From an uncultured Pseudomonadota bacterium (GTDB lineage: Bacteria; Pseudomonadota; Gammaproteobacteria; Steroidobacterales; Steroidobacteraceae), in assembly GCA_903927005.1 (NCBI GenBank), contig CAIYLH010000050.1, positions 1-34,654 on the forward strand: a stretch of DNA of 34,654 nucleotides, given 5' to 3'. Below the pieces are notes generated by a model. The model had not been told where the DNA came from and ran no database searches. It saw nothing but the letters and a program-made list of their open reading frames with translations. Below are positions 24,947-34,654 of this stretch, piece by piece (within the stretch, counting starts at the first letter, position 1; the number at the start of each line of letters is the position of its first letter). Both the position numbers and the translations under genes were made by a program.

Positions 24947-25283
24947 CGGCGTCTCCCTCAAGGCAAGTACCTGCATTCTAGAAGGCCCACCCCGATTAAG
25001 ACCATGGCCTCGCCGCGCCCAGCCCCCCCATTGAAAGTTGTCGCCCAGCCGGGTGTGCGCCTCATACAACAGTTATCATTCGTCCCAGACTTGGCGCGAC
25101 GACGTGCCAGTTCAAAATCCCATCACGCGCAGCAGCCTATCCGTCGCCAAGCCCGCTGCAGCGGGGCGCCGACCTGCCACGTCGCCGGGGCCTGAGTATC
25201 GCGGCGGCGGTGCTCAAGGCTTCACAGAAGACCGAACCCGGGCTCGGCCCGAGCCAATCCGCCAGCATTACGGAGCGTTTCCC
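24947..25283. other. 337-base non-coding region upstream of the aldo/keto reductase
   Basis: This gap lies between divergent genes. It holds a perfect 14-bp palindrome (CCCGCTG-CAGCGGG, 25152-25165) and, close to the reductase, two overlapping alternative stems (CGGGC-TCG-GCCCG at 25239-25251 and GGCTCG-GCC-CGAGCC at 25241-25255). A TATCAT at 25074 has no matching -35. An open frame runs through from 25038 in the reductase frame but lacks family similarity. Confidence 0.45.
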
Positions 25284-26270
<987 letters not shown>

Positions 26271-26334
26271 GCATGGCGAGAATCGGACAAGCTACACTGC
26301 CGGCCAACGGCATTCACCGCCGAACGAGTCCACC

Positions 26335-27222
26335 GTGCCGCTGATCCATATCCTGCTCGCGATCGGTATCACGTTCATCTGGGGCACGAACTTTGTCGTG
26401 ATCAAGTGGGGCGTCACCGAGTTCCCGCCGTTCTTATTCGCGACGCTGCGCTTCACCGCATCGGCACTTCCCTGGGTTCTGTTCGTGCCGCGCCCGGAGG
26501 TCCCGTGGCGTACGCTGGCCACGGTTGGACTGCTGCTCGGCGCCGGTCAGTTCGGGCTGCTTTTCCTGGCCATGCAGCACGACATCACGCCGGGCCTGGC
26601 ATCCTTGTTGATGCAGTCACAGGCGTTCTTCACAATTTTACTGGCCGTGATCTGGCGCAAGGAGACGATCGCTCCATTGCAGGTGTTGGCGCTGGCGCTC
26701 GCTGGCGTCGGTATCGGCCTGATCGGCTGGCGTACCGTCGGGCGAGCCGACGTATCGATAACCGCCACCGGCTTCGCGCTGGTGATTGGTGCTGCGGTGG
26801 CATGGTCTATCGCCAACCAGGTCGTGAAGGGCGTGGGGCGCGTGGATATGCTGCGCTTCATGGTCTGGTGCAGCGTCTTCGCGGTCCCGCCGCTGCTATT
26901 GCTCGCGCTGTTGGCTGATACGCCGGCCACGTTACTGGCCGCGGTTGCACACGCCAGCCCGCTCGCCTGGCTTGCGGTAGCGTGGCAGGCGGTCGGCAAC
27001 ACCCTGATCGGCTTCGGCGTCTGGAATTGGCTGCTGACCCGCTACCCTGCGGCCACGGTCGCGCCACTGTCGCTGTTAGTGCCGATCTTTGGGATGTCGG
27101 CGGCCGCGCTTGTGTTCGACGAACCGCTGCCGGCCTGGAAAATTGTGGCGGCGACCCTGATCATCGCGGGGCTCACGCTGAACTTCGCCGCAGGCAGCCT
27201 TGTGCGCCGGTTCGCCCGCTGA
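26335..27222 (+). CDS. EamA/DMT family transporter
   Basis: A 295-residue membrane protein with ten hydrophobic helices arranged as two EamA repeats. The first repeat opens with HILLAIGITFIWGTNFVVIKWG, the second near residue 145. The final helix region APLSLLVPIFGMSAAALVFDEPL is characteristic. The family exports amino acids and other metabolites (as in EamA/RhaT). The start is GTG at 26335. It may be co-transcribed with the aldo/keto reductase. Its substrate is unknown. Confidence 0.92.
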   Translation: MPLIHILLAIGITFIWGTNFVVIKWGVTEFPPFLFATLRFTASALPWVLFVPRPEVPWRTLATVGLLLGAGQFGLLFLAMQHDITPGLASLLMQSQAFFTILLAVIWRKETIAPLQVLALALAGVGIGLIGWRTVGRADVSITATGFALVIGAAVAWSIANQVVKGVGRVDMLRFMVWCSVFAVPPLLLLALLADTPATLLAAVAHASPLAWLAVAWQAVGNTLIGFGVWNWLLTRYPAATVAPLSLLVPIFGMSAAALVFDEPLPAWKIVAATLIIAGLTLNFAAGSLVRRFAR

Positions 27223-27440
27223 CGCGCTAGCCAGACGAACTCGACCGGCGCCGAGCAAAGCGGCCAACCGGTCTGCCGACACGAACTAAGCTCACTGCCG
27301 GACGCCTCCTGCGACCCACGTTGACGGCCCTGCAGCGGTTCGCCAGACTGCTTCGCGCAGAGCTCGCGGATGGCCAGCGTCCGCCGGTCAACCACGCTGC
27401 AGACACTGGCCGAGGCCCGTGCCCCCCAGAGGATTCCTCT

Positions 27441-29492
27441 ATGAGTCTCTCCCGATTCCGGCCAACCGCGTTGCTGCTGCTCGCGGCGCTCTCGCTCGGC
27501 ATTGACGCGCCTGCGGCGCATGCCAGCGACCTCTCCGCCGACGAGCAACGGCTGCTTGGCCAGCTCGACGGGTCGCGGGCGCTGCACGACCTCCGCCGGC
27601 TGTCGCAGGACATTATCCGGACTCCATCGGGCCTCGGCGCTGGCACCGTTGTATCGGGAAGCCCTGAAGAACGGGTTCTGGCCCGTGAAATAGCCAAGAC
27701 GTTGCGTGCCACAGGCATGCAGGTGCGGCTCGAGGAGTACCCGGTGCGCGCCTACGGCTACGGGCCCGTCGCGCTCACCGCGAACGGCGCATCGGTGCGC
27801 GCGATCGGTCTGCATGCGACCAGCGCGGTATGGGGTCATCGCGACGGCGTAATGTTCGCGCACGGCAACCAGAGCAGCGGCCATCGACTGGCCGCACGGC
27901 TGGTCGATGCCGGTAGTGGCTACGCCGATGACTACGCCCGCATCGGCGATGTACGCGGCAGCATCGTGCTGGTACGCCGCGAGCTGCGCGACTGGCCGCC
28001 ACCGCAGATCACGGAGGCTGCCAGCCACGGCGCGCTGGCAATCGTGTTCTACGGTCACCCAGGCTCGGACAAGCAACCGGACGCACTGCGTCAGGATAGC
28101 CTGTGGGGACATGAGCAGATCCCCGCGGCCGCGATCAGCCAGCGCTCGGCAGACGCGTTGCGGGCACAACTGGCAGCAGGCCCCGTCGAGGCGACGCTCG
28201 AAAGCCACGTCGAAATCACCGACGGCCTGTCACGCAACGTCATCGGGACGATACGTGGCAGCGAACGCCCCGATGAATGGGTGGTGGTCTCCGCTCACCT
28301 GGATCGCTGGTTCGAAGGCGCCGCCGACAATGCCAGCGGCGTCGCCGCCGTGCTGGAGATCGCGCGTGCGTTCAAGCGCTCCGGTCTCAAGCCACGCCGG
28401 TCCATACTGTTCGTCGCCGTGAGCAGCGAGGAGGCGGGGCAGGAGGATCCGGAGCGGGATTGGCTCGCTGGCTCCTATGCGCTGATGCAGCGCCATCCGG
28501 AGCTCGCACGCAACGCCGCACTGATCTTCAACATCGACCTGCTCGGCTGGACGACGTCCAAGGCAAAGCTCAACGCCACCGCCGACGTACTCGGTCTTGA
28601 GACCTCTGTGCTACACGATCTGGGCTATTCCGATCAGTTCGATACTGCCATTACTGCCGGCAGCGTGACCGACGCGTGGAACTACGGCGTCGTTGGGGGC
28701 GCGGCGACCGCCCACATCGAAAGCATCACGCCCGACTACTACCCCCTCTATCACACGCAGCAGGATGTGTTCAGGCCCGAGATGTACCAGAACATGCAGA
28801 CGGACCTGCGCGTCCTGACACTGAGCCTGTGGCGCGCCGCAACGCAGCGGCAGCTGCCGATCCGGCTGACGGCGGTGGCCGACGCCGTCGACGCCGGGCT
28901 CGCCGCGGATGCCGCGCGCGTCACCGATGTATCGTTCACGGCGGTACGGGCAGCCCTGGCAGACTTCCGCTCAGCAGCAGCTGCGGTGGAGCGCTCCTCA
29001 CGCGACGACGCCACCCGACTACTGATGCATACACGCCACAGCTTGGTGCCCTGGCTGTACGCGAGCAACGATGACTTCGAGCAGGTCGTGCGGACGACCC
29101 CTTACGGCAACCGGGTTGTTGCATTCGAGCGTGTGCGCGCCGCGCTGGAAGGCGCCGACCTCAGCGCCGCAAAGAAGGCACTGGCCGCGCTCTATGAGGG
29201 CCGCCAATGCCTGCAGTTGTCCGCTGAGGTCTATCAACGGGAACGGGCCTTCTGGGCGGGCGACGGCGGCTGGGCCTCGCGCTTCCAACAGCGTACCCCG
29301 CCGCCGCCGCCGGCATTCGAGGCGGCTTGCGGCGAACTGCGGCACGCTAACAGCGACCGCGCGGCGCTAGCGACAGCTTTTACTGCACTGCGCAACGACG
29401 CGGCGACCCAAGTTGGCGCTGCCAGCGAACTGCTGACGGCAAAGCTCCGGCTAGCCACAGACTCGCTACGCGAATTTAGCCGCCCCCACTAA
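27441..29492 (+). CDS. Exported M28 family zinc metallopeptidase with PA domain
   Basis: A 683-residue protein with a signal peptide (about 1-29, ending in AAHAS). A protease-associated insert covers roughly residues 110-250 and the M28 catalytic domain about 260-450. Likely zinc ligands and catalytic residues are H286 and D296 (SAHLDRWFEGAADNASG), E330 and E331 (SSEEAGQ), D366 (FNIDLLGW) and H438 (YHTQQDVF). The remaining C-terminal 230 residues are helical and not recognised. AGAGGA before the ATG at 27441 supports this start rather than the longer frame from 27321. It is an aminopeptidase or dipeptidase-type enzyme of the periplasm or outside, followed by a TonB-dependent receptor. Confidence 0.92.
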   Translation: MSLSRFRPTALLLLAALSLGIDAPAAHASDLSADEQRLLGQLDGSRALHDLRRLSQDIIRTPSGLGAGTVVSGSPEERVLAREIAKTLRATGMQVRLEEYPVRAYGYGPVALTANGASVRAIGLHATSAVWGHRDGVMFAHGNQSSGHRLAARLVDAGSGYADDYARIGDVRGSIVLVRRELRDWPPPQITEAASHGALAIVFYGHPGSDKQPDALRQDSLWGHEQIPAAAISQRSADALRAQLAAGPVEATLESHVEITDGLSRNVIGTIRGSERPDEWVVVSAHLDRWFEGAADNASGVAAVLEIARAFKRSGLKPRRSILFVAVSSEEAGQEDPERDWLAGSYALMQRHPELARNAALIFNIDLLGWTTSKAKLNATADVLGLETSVLHDLGYSDQFDTAITAGSVTDAWNYGVVGGAATAHIESITPDYYPLYHTQQDVFRPEMYQNMQTDLRVLTLSLWRAATQRQLPIRLTAVADAVDAGLAADAARVTDVSFTAVRAALADFRSAAAAVERSSRDDATRLLMHTRHSLVPWLYASNDDFEQVVRTTPYGNRVVAFERVRAALEGADLSAAKKALAALYEGRQCLQLSAEVYQRERAFWAGDGGWASRFQQRTPPPPPAFEAACGELRHANSDRAALATAFTALRNDAATQVGAASELLTAKLRLATDSLREFSRPH

Positions 29493-29514
29493 CCCGTCGC
29501 CCCACGGTCGGATT

Positions 29515-29544
29515 TTGACCCACCGGATGCCCGGCTGTTACGGT
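29515..29544 (+). promoter_or_regulatory. Possible promoter of the second TonB-dependent receptor
   Basis: TTGACC, then an extended -10-like TG-T-TACGGT 18 bases on, lies 65 bases upstream of the receptor start. The -35 is good (5 of 6) and the -10 is weak. The position in the gap between the peptidase and the receptor fits. Confidence 0.33.
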
Positions 29545-29608
29545 GATCGCTGAGCAACGGTAGTTTTGCAACAAAAAATGGCGGCGCAGACCGACCAGGG
29601 GGAGCGTC

Positions 29609-32265
29609 ATGAAAATTCCCAGGAAAACCAAGGCCGGCAGCGCATATGCCCGACTGCTGGGCTCGTTTGCCGTCGGAGTTGCACTCGGCCTCACGGCCGC
29701 TCAGGCAGTGGCACAGACCTCTACGCGCGCCCCAGAGGCAGGCGCCGCCGTTATTGAGGAAGTCACGGTTACCGCCACGCGGCGCGCTGAGCCGCTGTCG
29801 AAGGTCGCGATTAGTATCAGCAGCTTCAGTGCAGAAGACATGGAGTCCCGCGGGCTCAAGAGCTTCGATGACCTCGTCCGACTGACGCCGGGCATGAACT
29901 TGTCCCGCCAGTCCGCAACGGGCGCGAACCAGATTTCCATTCGAGGCATTGCCTCCACCGCCGGCTCGGGCACGACGGGCGTCTATATCGACGACACGCC
30001 CATTCAGGTGCGCAACCTTGGCTTCGGTTCCGGCAACTCATTCCCCGGCCTGTTTGATATCGACCGCGTCGAGGTGCTGCGCGGACCGCAGGGCACCTTG
30101 TTCGGCGCAGGCTCCGAGGGCGGCACGGTCCGGTTCATCCAGACCGAGCCTGACACTCATCGCTTCTCGACCTACGCGCGCTCCGAGGTGTCCTCCACCA
30201 AGAACGGCTCGCCCAGTTACGAGGGTGGCGTTGCGCTCGGTGGCCCGATCGTCGCTGACAAGCTCGGCTTCCGGGTCAGCGCTTTCTACCGTCGCGAAGG
30301 CGGCTACATCGACGCGGTCGACGGCACCTACAGCATCGTGGACCCGACGGGCGCGCTGTACGGCAACTCGGTCGCCTTCAACCGCACCAGCACGATCGAA
30401 AAGGACGTCAACTGGAACCGCACGATCGCGTTACGGGCTGGCCTGAAGTGGACGCCGAACGACTCGCTGACGGTCACCCCGTCGGTGTTCCACCAAAAGC
30501 ACCACCTGAACGACGGCGCCGGTGACGTGTTCGACGTCGCCCTGTCGAACTCAGGCAACCGCAATTACGCGCGCCAGTACTACAAGCTCGGCGACCCGAG
30601 CACGAACCCGCTGCTCAACCCGATCGACGTCCCCAACAACGCCTACGGCGACGATGAGTTCACGCTCAGCTCCGTCGGCGTTTCCTGGGATCTAGGCAAC
30701 GTCGAGCTGTTCTCGAACACCTCGTACTACGATCGCACCGCGGTGCAGTGGTACGACTACACGAAGGGCTACGCGCAGTACTACTCGCCCGAGTTCTTCC
30801 TCGCCCCGGATGGCTCGTCCACCGGCACCTATCCGACGATGGGCTGGAAGTCCATGTCGCGCTACGGCAACACACAGGGCAACCTCGTACAGGAATTGCG
30901 TCTGCAATCGAAGGACCAGGCAGCAAAGTCACCTGGGTGGTCGGCGGGTTCTATGCTCACAACCGCCAGACGGCTGAGCAGCCGATCAGCCAGAACTTCC
31001 TGATGAACGCCAATTGGGTCGGGTTCTATCCGACCTCTTGGGATTGGGGCTACTACGGCGTCAACGACGGCGCTCCGTTCGGGCCCGGCCACACGGCCGC
31101 ACAGAACTTCTTCGGCGACAACATGCTGCCGAACGGCGTTTCATTCCTCGGTGTCTGGAAGGCCGTGGAGGAGCAGCTGGCAGGCTTCGCCCAGGCAGAC
31201 TACAAGATCACCGATCGGCTGAAGTTCACTGCCGGCCTGCGCGTCTCCAGCAACAAGCTGGACTTCGATGCCGCCTATCTCGGGCCTGAGAACAATTCGA
31301 ATGCACCGTTTGGCTTCCCATGTCCGGTGGAGAGCTGCACCTTCGGCTCAGGCGTGCTCGCACCGGCCTACCCGGTATCGACGTCGCACTCCAAGGAAAA
31401 TGCAGTCACCCCGAAGTTCGGTCTGTCCTACCAGATGGATCCGGCGAACTTGTTCTACGCCACGGCAGCCAAGGGCTTCAGGCCCGCCGGCGCTTCGCTG
31501 CGGGTTCCGGCCATTTGCGACGCCGACCTGCGCCTGAACGGCTATGTCGACGCGAACAACAACCCGGTACAACCGACCGCCTACAAGTCCGACTCGGTCT
31601 GGAGCTACGAAATCGGCTCCAAGAACCGTCTGCTAGGCGGACGCCTGGTGCTCGATAGCAGCGCCTACGAGATCAAGTGGAAGAACATCCAGACCAACAT
31701 CAGCCTGCCCACCTGCTCGTACAACTTCGTCGACAACTTAGCTGACGCAACCTCACGCGGCTTCGACGTTGCCGCCCAGTTGCAGGCTAACGATCGCCTT
31801 TCCCTGTCAGGTTCCGTCGCCTACAACGACCCGAAGTTCGATCACGACGCGCTCTCACCCAGTGGCGCGAAGAAGATCTTCAGCAAGGGCGCGGGCATCC
31901 CGGGCGCCGGCGCACCGCTGACAGTAACTGCGTCGGGCGAATACGCGATCCCGCTCAAGGAAGGCCGCCAGGGCTATCTGCGGGTCGACTGGACGCACAC
32001 CAGCGAGTGGCGTCGCGTCGGCAACCTAGACCCGGCTGCGCCGCAGTACGACCCGCTGCTCAAGCCCATCCCGTCATTCGACGCGGTCAACCTGCGCTTC
32101 GGTACGCGCATCGGCGGCCTCGATCTGTCGTTCTTCGTTCAGAACCTGACGGACTCTGCGCCTGCGCTGGAGCTGTCGCACGGCACCTGGTACGACCCGC
32201 AGGACTGGCAGAACATCAGCCTGCGACCGCGTACCTACGGCATCACCGCCATCTGGCGCAACTGA
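29609..32265 (+). pseudogene. TonB-dependent receptor with a single frameshift
   Basis: Reading through, this would be a receptor of about 885 residues. The first part (29609-31003) has a signal peptide (cleavage near AVAQ), a TonB-box-like EEVTVTATRR and a full plug domain (IRGIAS, VYIDDTPIQVRN, IDRVEVLRGPQGTLFGAGSEGGTVRF). The barrel continues in the next frame to 32265. The shift is near 30920: after LRLQSKD the true reading resumes as GSKVTWVVGGFYAHNRQ, and one missing G in CCAGGCAGC would restore it. Both sides keep normal codon use and no other stop or deletion is seen. It could be a sequencing or assembly error, a phase-variable tract or a fresh inactivation. The start has GGGGAG before the ATG. 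Confidence 0.85.
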
Positions 32266-32280
32266 TCGTCATCCGCTGAC

Positions 32281-32303
32281 CGGCCGGCGCCAGACGCCGG
32301 CCG
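32281..32303. terminator. First of two tandem hairpins after the receptor
   Basis: CGGCCGGCG and CGCCGGCCG form a perfect 9-bp stem with a CCAGA loop, starting 15 bases after the receptor stop codon. No T tract follows. It sits between two co-oriented genes and may be a partial terminator or 3' stabiliser. Confidence 0.6.
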
Positions 32304-32317
32304 TGAAGTCCCTCGCG

Positions 32318-32347
32318 CCAGGCGCGTCCCCCGCAGGACGCGCCTGG
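32318..32347. terminator. Second of two tandem hairpins after the receptor
   Basis: CCAGGCGCGTCC and GGACGCGCCTGG form a perfect 12-bp stem with a 6-base loop. It is 14 bases after the first hairpin and 33 bases before the amidohydrolase gene. The trailing bases TCCGTCT are not a clear T run. This is the strongest stem I found in the window. Confidence 0.65.
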
Positions 32348-32380
32348 TCCGTCTAGACCGCCCACCCGAGGTCTTCCTCC

Positions 32381-34396
32381 ATGCGTATACCCGCACTCGC
32401 GCCCTCCCTTAGCGCAGCTGCAGCGCTGCTCCTTGCCGCAGTGGCATTCGCCACATCTCCCGCGCCGGCTGAGCTGGTCGTCACCGACGCCCGCATCTAC
32501 ACCGCGAACCCTGCCCACTCGGTCGCGCAGGCAATGGCCATTAGCGGCGATCGGATCGTCTTCGTCGGCTCTGCCGCGGATGCCCGTAAGTGGATAGGCC
32601 CGAAGACGCGCGTCGAGAAGCTCGACGGCCGACTGGTGTTGCCGGGGCTGTTTGACTCGCACATCCATCCCATCGGGATCATCGAAATGGATGCCTGCGA
32701 CCTGCGCAACGAAGGCAAGTCACTGGCAGAGATGGCGGAATTCGTGCGCGGCTGCATTGTGCGCTTCCACATTCCAGACGGAGAGTGGATCAGCGTTCGG
32801 CAATGGAACCCCACCTTGGGCAATGTCCCTGACGCCAAGCACCCGACGTTACGCGCCGCCCTTGATGCCGCCTCCACCAAACACCCGATCCAGCTGATGG
32901 GCAACGACGGCCACCACGGCGCCTTCAACAGCGCCGCACTCGCCAGAGCCGCCAATGCGGCCGGGCACACCGTTGGCTACTCCAGGGAAACGCTCGCCGG
33001 TGATCTTGCCACCTACCGCAAACTCGTCGGCGTAGACATCGCCGGCGAGCCGAACGGCACCGTCAACGAGGAAGCGCGACGGCCCATGGGACTGCCCTCC
33101 GTCCGCGCCCAGGACCGCGACGAACTCGCCAAGAATCCCGGCAGGATGACGGCACGCCTCAACAGTGTTGGCATCACCGGCTTCATGGATGCCTCGGTAC
33201 CGCAGGAGTCGCTGCCTTTCTACGACGCGCTCGACCACAGCGGCAAGCTGACCGCTCGCGTCGCGCTCGCGCAGTATTTTGATCCGGATGTGACCTTGAA
33301 TGCGGCCGGCAAACCCGACTGGGACCTGATGGTGTCGCAGGCGACCGCGACGCGGGCGAAGTATGCCCATCACCCGCTTATCCGCGCTGACATCGTCAAA
33401 CTGTTCGCAGATGGTGTGCTGGAGGGCAACCCACTGGCCATCCCGCCCACGCTGCCGGAAGTTGCGGCCATCAAGCCGTACCTGCAGCCCATCATTGGCA
33501 AGGGCGCCGACGGCAAGCCGGCGGTGACCGGCTACGTGGACACAGGCTCCGCGCTTTGCGCGGAGGTTCGCACCCACCCCGCCAACTATGAAAGCGCAGC
33601 GTCGGTAGACGCGTTCATGAAGGCACACGGTCATCATCCGACCCAGTGCGAGATCTCCACAGGCCAGTTGCAGCACGAGCGGGCTGTGATCATGGAGTAC
33701 GTGCGGCGCTTCCACGTCGCCGGATTCAATGTCCACATTCACGCGATCGGCGACATGCCGATCCGCGCAGCCGTCGATGCGATCGAGGCGGCCCGTAAGT
33801 CAGATGGCATCTCGTCGCAGCACGATGCGCTGGCGCACATCCAACTCGTGCATCCGGATGACGTCGCACGGATCGGCCGGGACCACCTGTACCTGGCGTT
33901 CACCTATTCGTGGATTCTCACTGATCCGGAGTACGACCTGTCGGTCGTGCCGTTCTTCGACCACGTGCACGGCCGGGGCAGTGCGCTGCATCCCGCCAAC
34001 GGCTACTACGAAAAGAACGCCTATCCGGTTCGTGCGCTGCGCGATGCGGGCGCGATTCTGATGGGAGGGTCGGATGCACCCGTTGAGTCGCGCGATCCGC
34101 GGCCATTCATGAACATGGCGATGGCAGTGACCCGCCGCATCCCCGGCCAGCGCGCCTTGAATCCCTCACAGAGCGTGCCGATTACAGATGCCATCGACGC
34201 CTACACGATTCATGGCGCGCGCTACATGAACCGGGAACAGGATGCAGGTTCGCTGGAGGCCGGCAAGTCGGCAGACTTCATCGTCCTCGATCGTGACATT
34301 CTCCGACTCGCCGCGACGGGCAAGGCGGATGAGATCTCCCAGACCCAGGTGCTGAAGACCTACTTCATGGGACGAGAGGTCTACGCCAAGCCCTGA
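32381..34396 (+). CDS. Exported amidohydrolase, YtcJ-like (amidohydrolase 3)
   Basis: A 671-residue metal-dependent hydrolase with a signal peptide (about 1-30, ending in SPAPA). The first metal motif is H94-x-H96 in LPGLFDSHIHPIG. Later motifs are IVKLFADGVLEG, two histidine segments (NVHIHAIGDMPIRAAVDAIEAAR and HIQLVHPDDVAR), and the C-terminal catalytic Asp region MGGSDAPVESRDPRPFMNMAMAV. The family hydrolyses amide or cyclic amide bonds but few members have known substrates. GAGG near the ATG at 32381 supports the start. It follows the TonB-dependent receptor and two hairpins. Confidence 0.93.
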   Translation: MRIPALAPSLSAAAALLLAAVAFATSPAPAELVVTDARIYTANPAHSVAQAMAISGDRIVFVGSAADARKWIGPKTRVEKLDGRLVLPGLFDSHIHPIGIIEMDACDLRNEGKSLAEMAEFVRGCIVRFHIPDGEWISVRQWNPTLGNVPDAKHPTLRAALDAASTKHPIQLMGNDGHHGAFNSAALARAANAAGHTVGYSRETLAGDLATYRKLVGVDIAGEPNGTVNEEARRPMGLPSVRAQDRDELAKNPGRMTARLNSVGITGFMDASVPQESLPFYDALDHSGKLTARVALAQYFDPDVTLNAAGKPDWDLMVSQATATRAKYAHHPLIRADIVKLFADGVLEGNPLAIPPTLPEVAAIKPYLQPIIGKGADGKPAVTGYVDTGSALCAEVRTHPANYESAASVDAFMKAHGHHPTQCEISTGQLQHERAVIMEYVRRFHVAGFNVHIHAIGDMPIRAAVDAIEAARKSDGISSQHDALAHIQLVHPDDVARIGRDHLYLAFTYSWILTDPEYDLSVVPFFDHVHGRGSALHPANGYYEKNAYPVRALRDAGAILMGGSDAPVESRDPRPFMNMAMAVTRRIPGQRALNPSQSVPITDAIDAYTIHGARYMNREQDAGSLEAGKSADFIVLDRDILRLAATGKADEISQTQVLKTYFMGREVYAKP

Positions 34397-34406
34397 CGCA
34401 GCAGCA

Positions 34407-34440
34407 GGCCCGCTGGCCGGCGTGTTGCCGGCGGCGGGCC
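34407..34440. terminator. Hairpin between amidohydrolase and selO genes
   Basis: GGCCCGC and GCGGGCC pair, with inner GCCGGC-GTGTT-GCCGGC and a small TG/G bulge, giving about 13 paired bases. It lies exactly between the two convergent stop codons and so fits a bidirectional terminator. No T tract is present. Confidence 0.65.
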
Positions 34441-34441
34441 G

Positions 34442-34654
34442 TCAGGTGCCGCAGAACGTCTGCAGTACGCGTTCCTCAACGCTCGGCGGCGCCTCATAGG
34501 GCGTCGTTTCCGCGCTGGTGCAATAGGGCGTGGCCAGCGCAGAGCGCAGCCGATCGAACGGCTCGAAATCGTTGCCGTCGATCGCGGCGCGCAGCGCCCG
34601 CTCAACCTGATGATTGCGCGGAATGATCGTCGGATTCACAGCGCGCATGCCTGC
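34442..34654 (-). CDS. selO: Protein adenylyltransferase SelO, C-terminal part
   Basis: This is only the last 70 or so residues; the rest lies beyond the right edge. The sequence after MRAVNPTIIPRNHQVERALRAA, the GNDFEPFDRLRSALATPY segment and the final FCGT match the C terminus of the SelO/YdiU (formerly UPF0061) family. SelO is a pseudokinase that transfers AMP to protein side chains. The cysteine third from the end corresponds to the position where eukaryotic SelO has selenocysteine. The catalytic kinase-fold residues lie outside the window. Confidence 0.85.
   Translation of the reverse strand, partial: AGMRAVNPTIIPRNHQVERALRAAIDGNDFEPFDRLRSALATPYCTSAETTPYEAPPSVEERVLQTFCGT

Noticed and set aside
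25074-25079. TATCAT as a -10 box for the aldo/keto reductase
   Set aside because: There is no acceptable -35 hexamer at 16-18 bases and the site is more than 200 bases from the start.
25038-25283. N-terminal extension of the aldo/keto reductase
   Set aside because: The extra 82 codons lack similarity to the family, and the reductase fold begins at the ATG at 25284 with CGGAG upstream.

Overview
The window is GC-rich, densely coded proteobacterial DNA with no rRNA, tRNA, CRISPR array, insertion sequence or phage gene that I can recognise. Two large TonB-dependent receptors, an FNR with the gammaproteobacterial four-cysteine pattern, NnrS, a phenylalanine hydroxylase pair with its own Lrp-type regulator, and several exported hydrolases suggest a free-living aerobic to facultatively denitrifying gammaproteobacterium. 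The gene style resembles Xanthomonadales, Nevskiales or Steroidobacter relatives. That placement is an inference from gene content, not from a marker gene.

Region 1 (1-7531) is accessory catabolism. A TetR regulator comes first. A two-armed locus follows: SDR, MFS transporter and GntR/FadR-type regulator on the minus strand, and an AcuI/YhdH-like reductase, an FAD-dependent oxidoreductase and an enolase-superfamily enzyme on the plus strand. Between the arms lies a perfect FadR-type operator (3905-3919). The layout fits uptake and breakdown of one organic acid, probably a sugar acid or related hydroxy acid, whose identity the sequence does not give. This is the best candidate for an undescribed pathway in the window.

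Region 2 (7533-13930) is central and one-carbon metabolism. A LysR regulator diverges from malate synthase A across a perfect 10-bp inverted repeat, and no isocitrate lyase gene is present in the window. A fused MarR-GNAT protein diverges from a dimethylglycine/sarcosine dehydrogenase-like flavoprotein across two overlapping dyads.

Region 3 (14087-23933, mostly minus strand) holds NnrS with an upstream FNR box, FNR itself, a TonB-dependent receptor, a 4HBT thioesterase, an exported amidase and the phhAB phenylalanine hydroxylase operon. One secretory-lipase-like hydrolase lies on the plus strand.

Region 4 (24027-34396, mostly plus strand) holds the Lrp regulator, a small membrane methyltransferase-like protein (minus strand), an aldo/keto reductase and an EamA exporter. 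It ends in a co-oriented set: an exported M28 peptidase, a second TonB-dependent receptor interrupted by one frameshift near 30920, and an exported YtcJ-like amidohydrolase. The 3' end of a SelO (protein adenylyltransferase) gene runs off the right edge.
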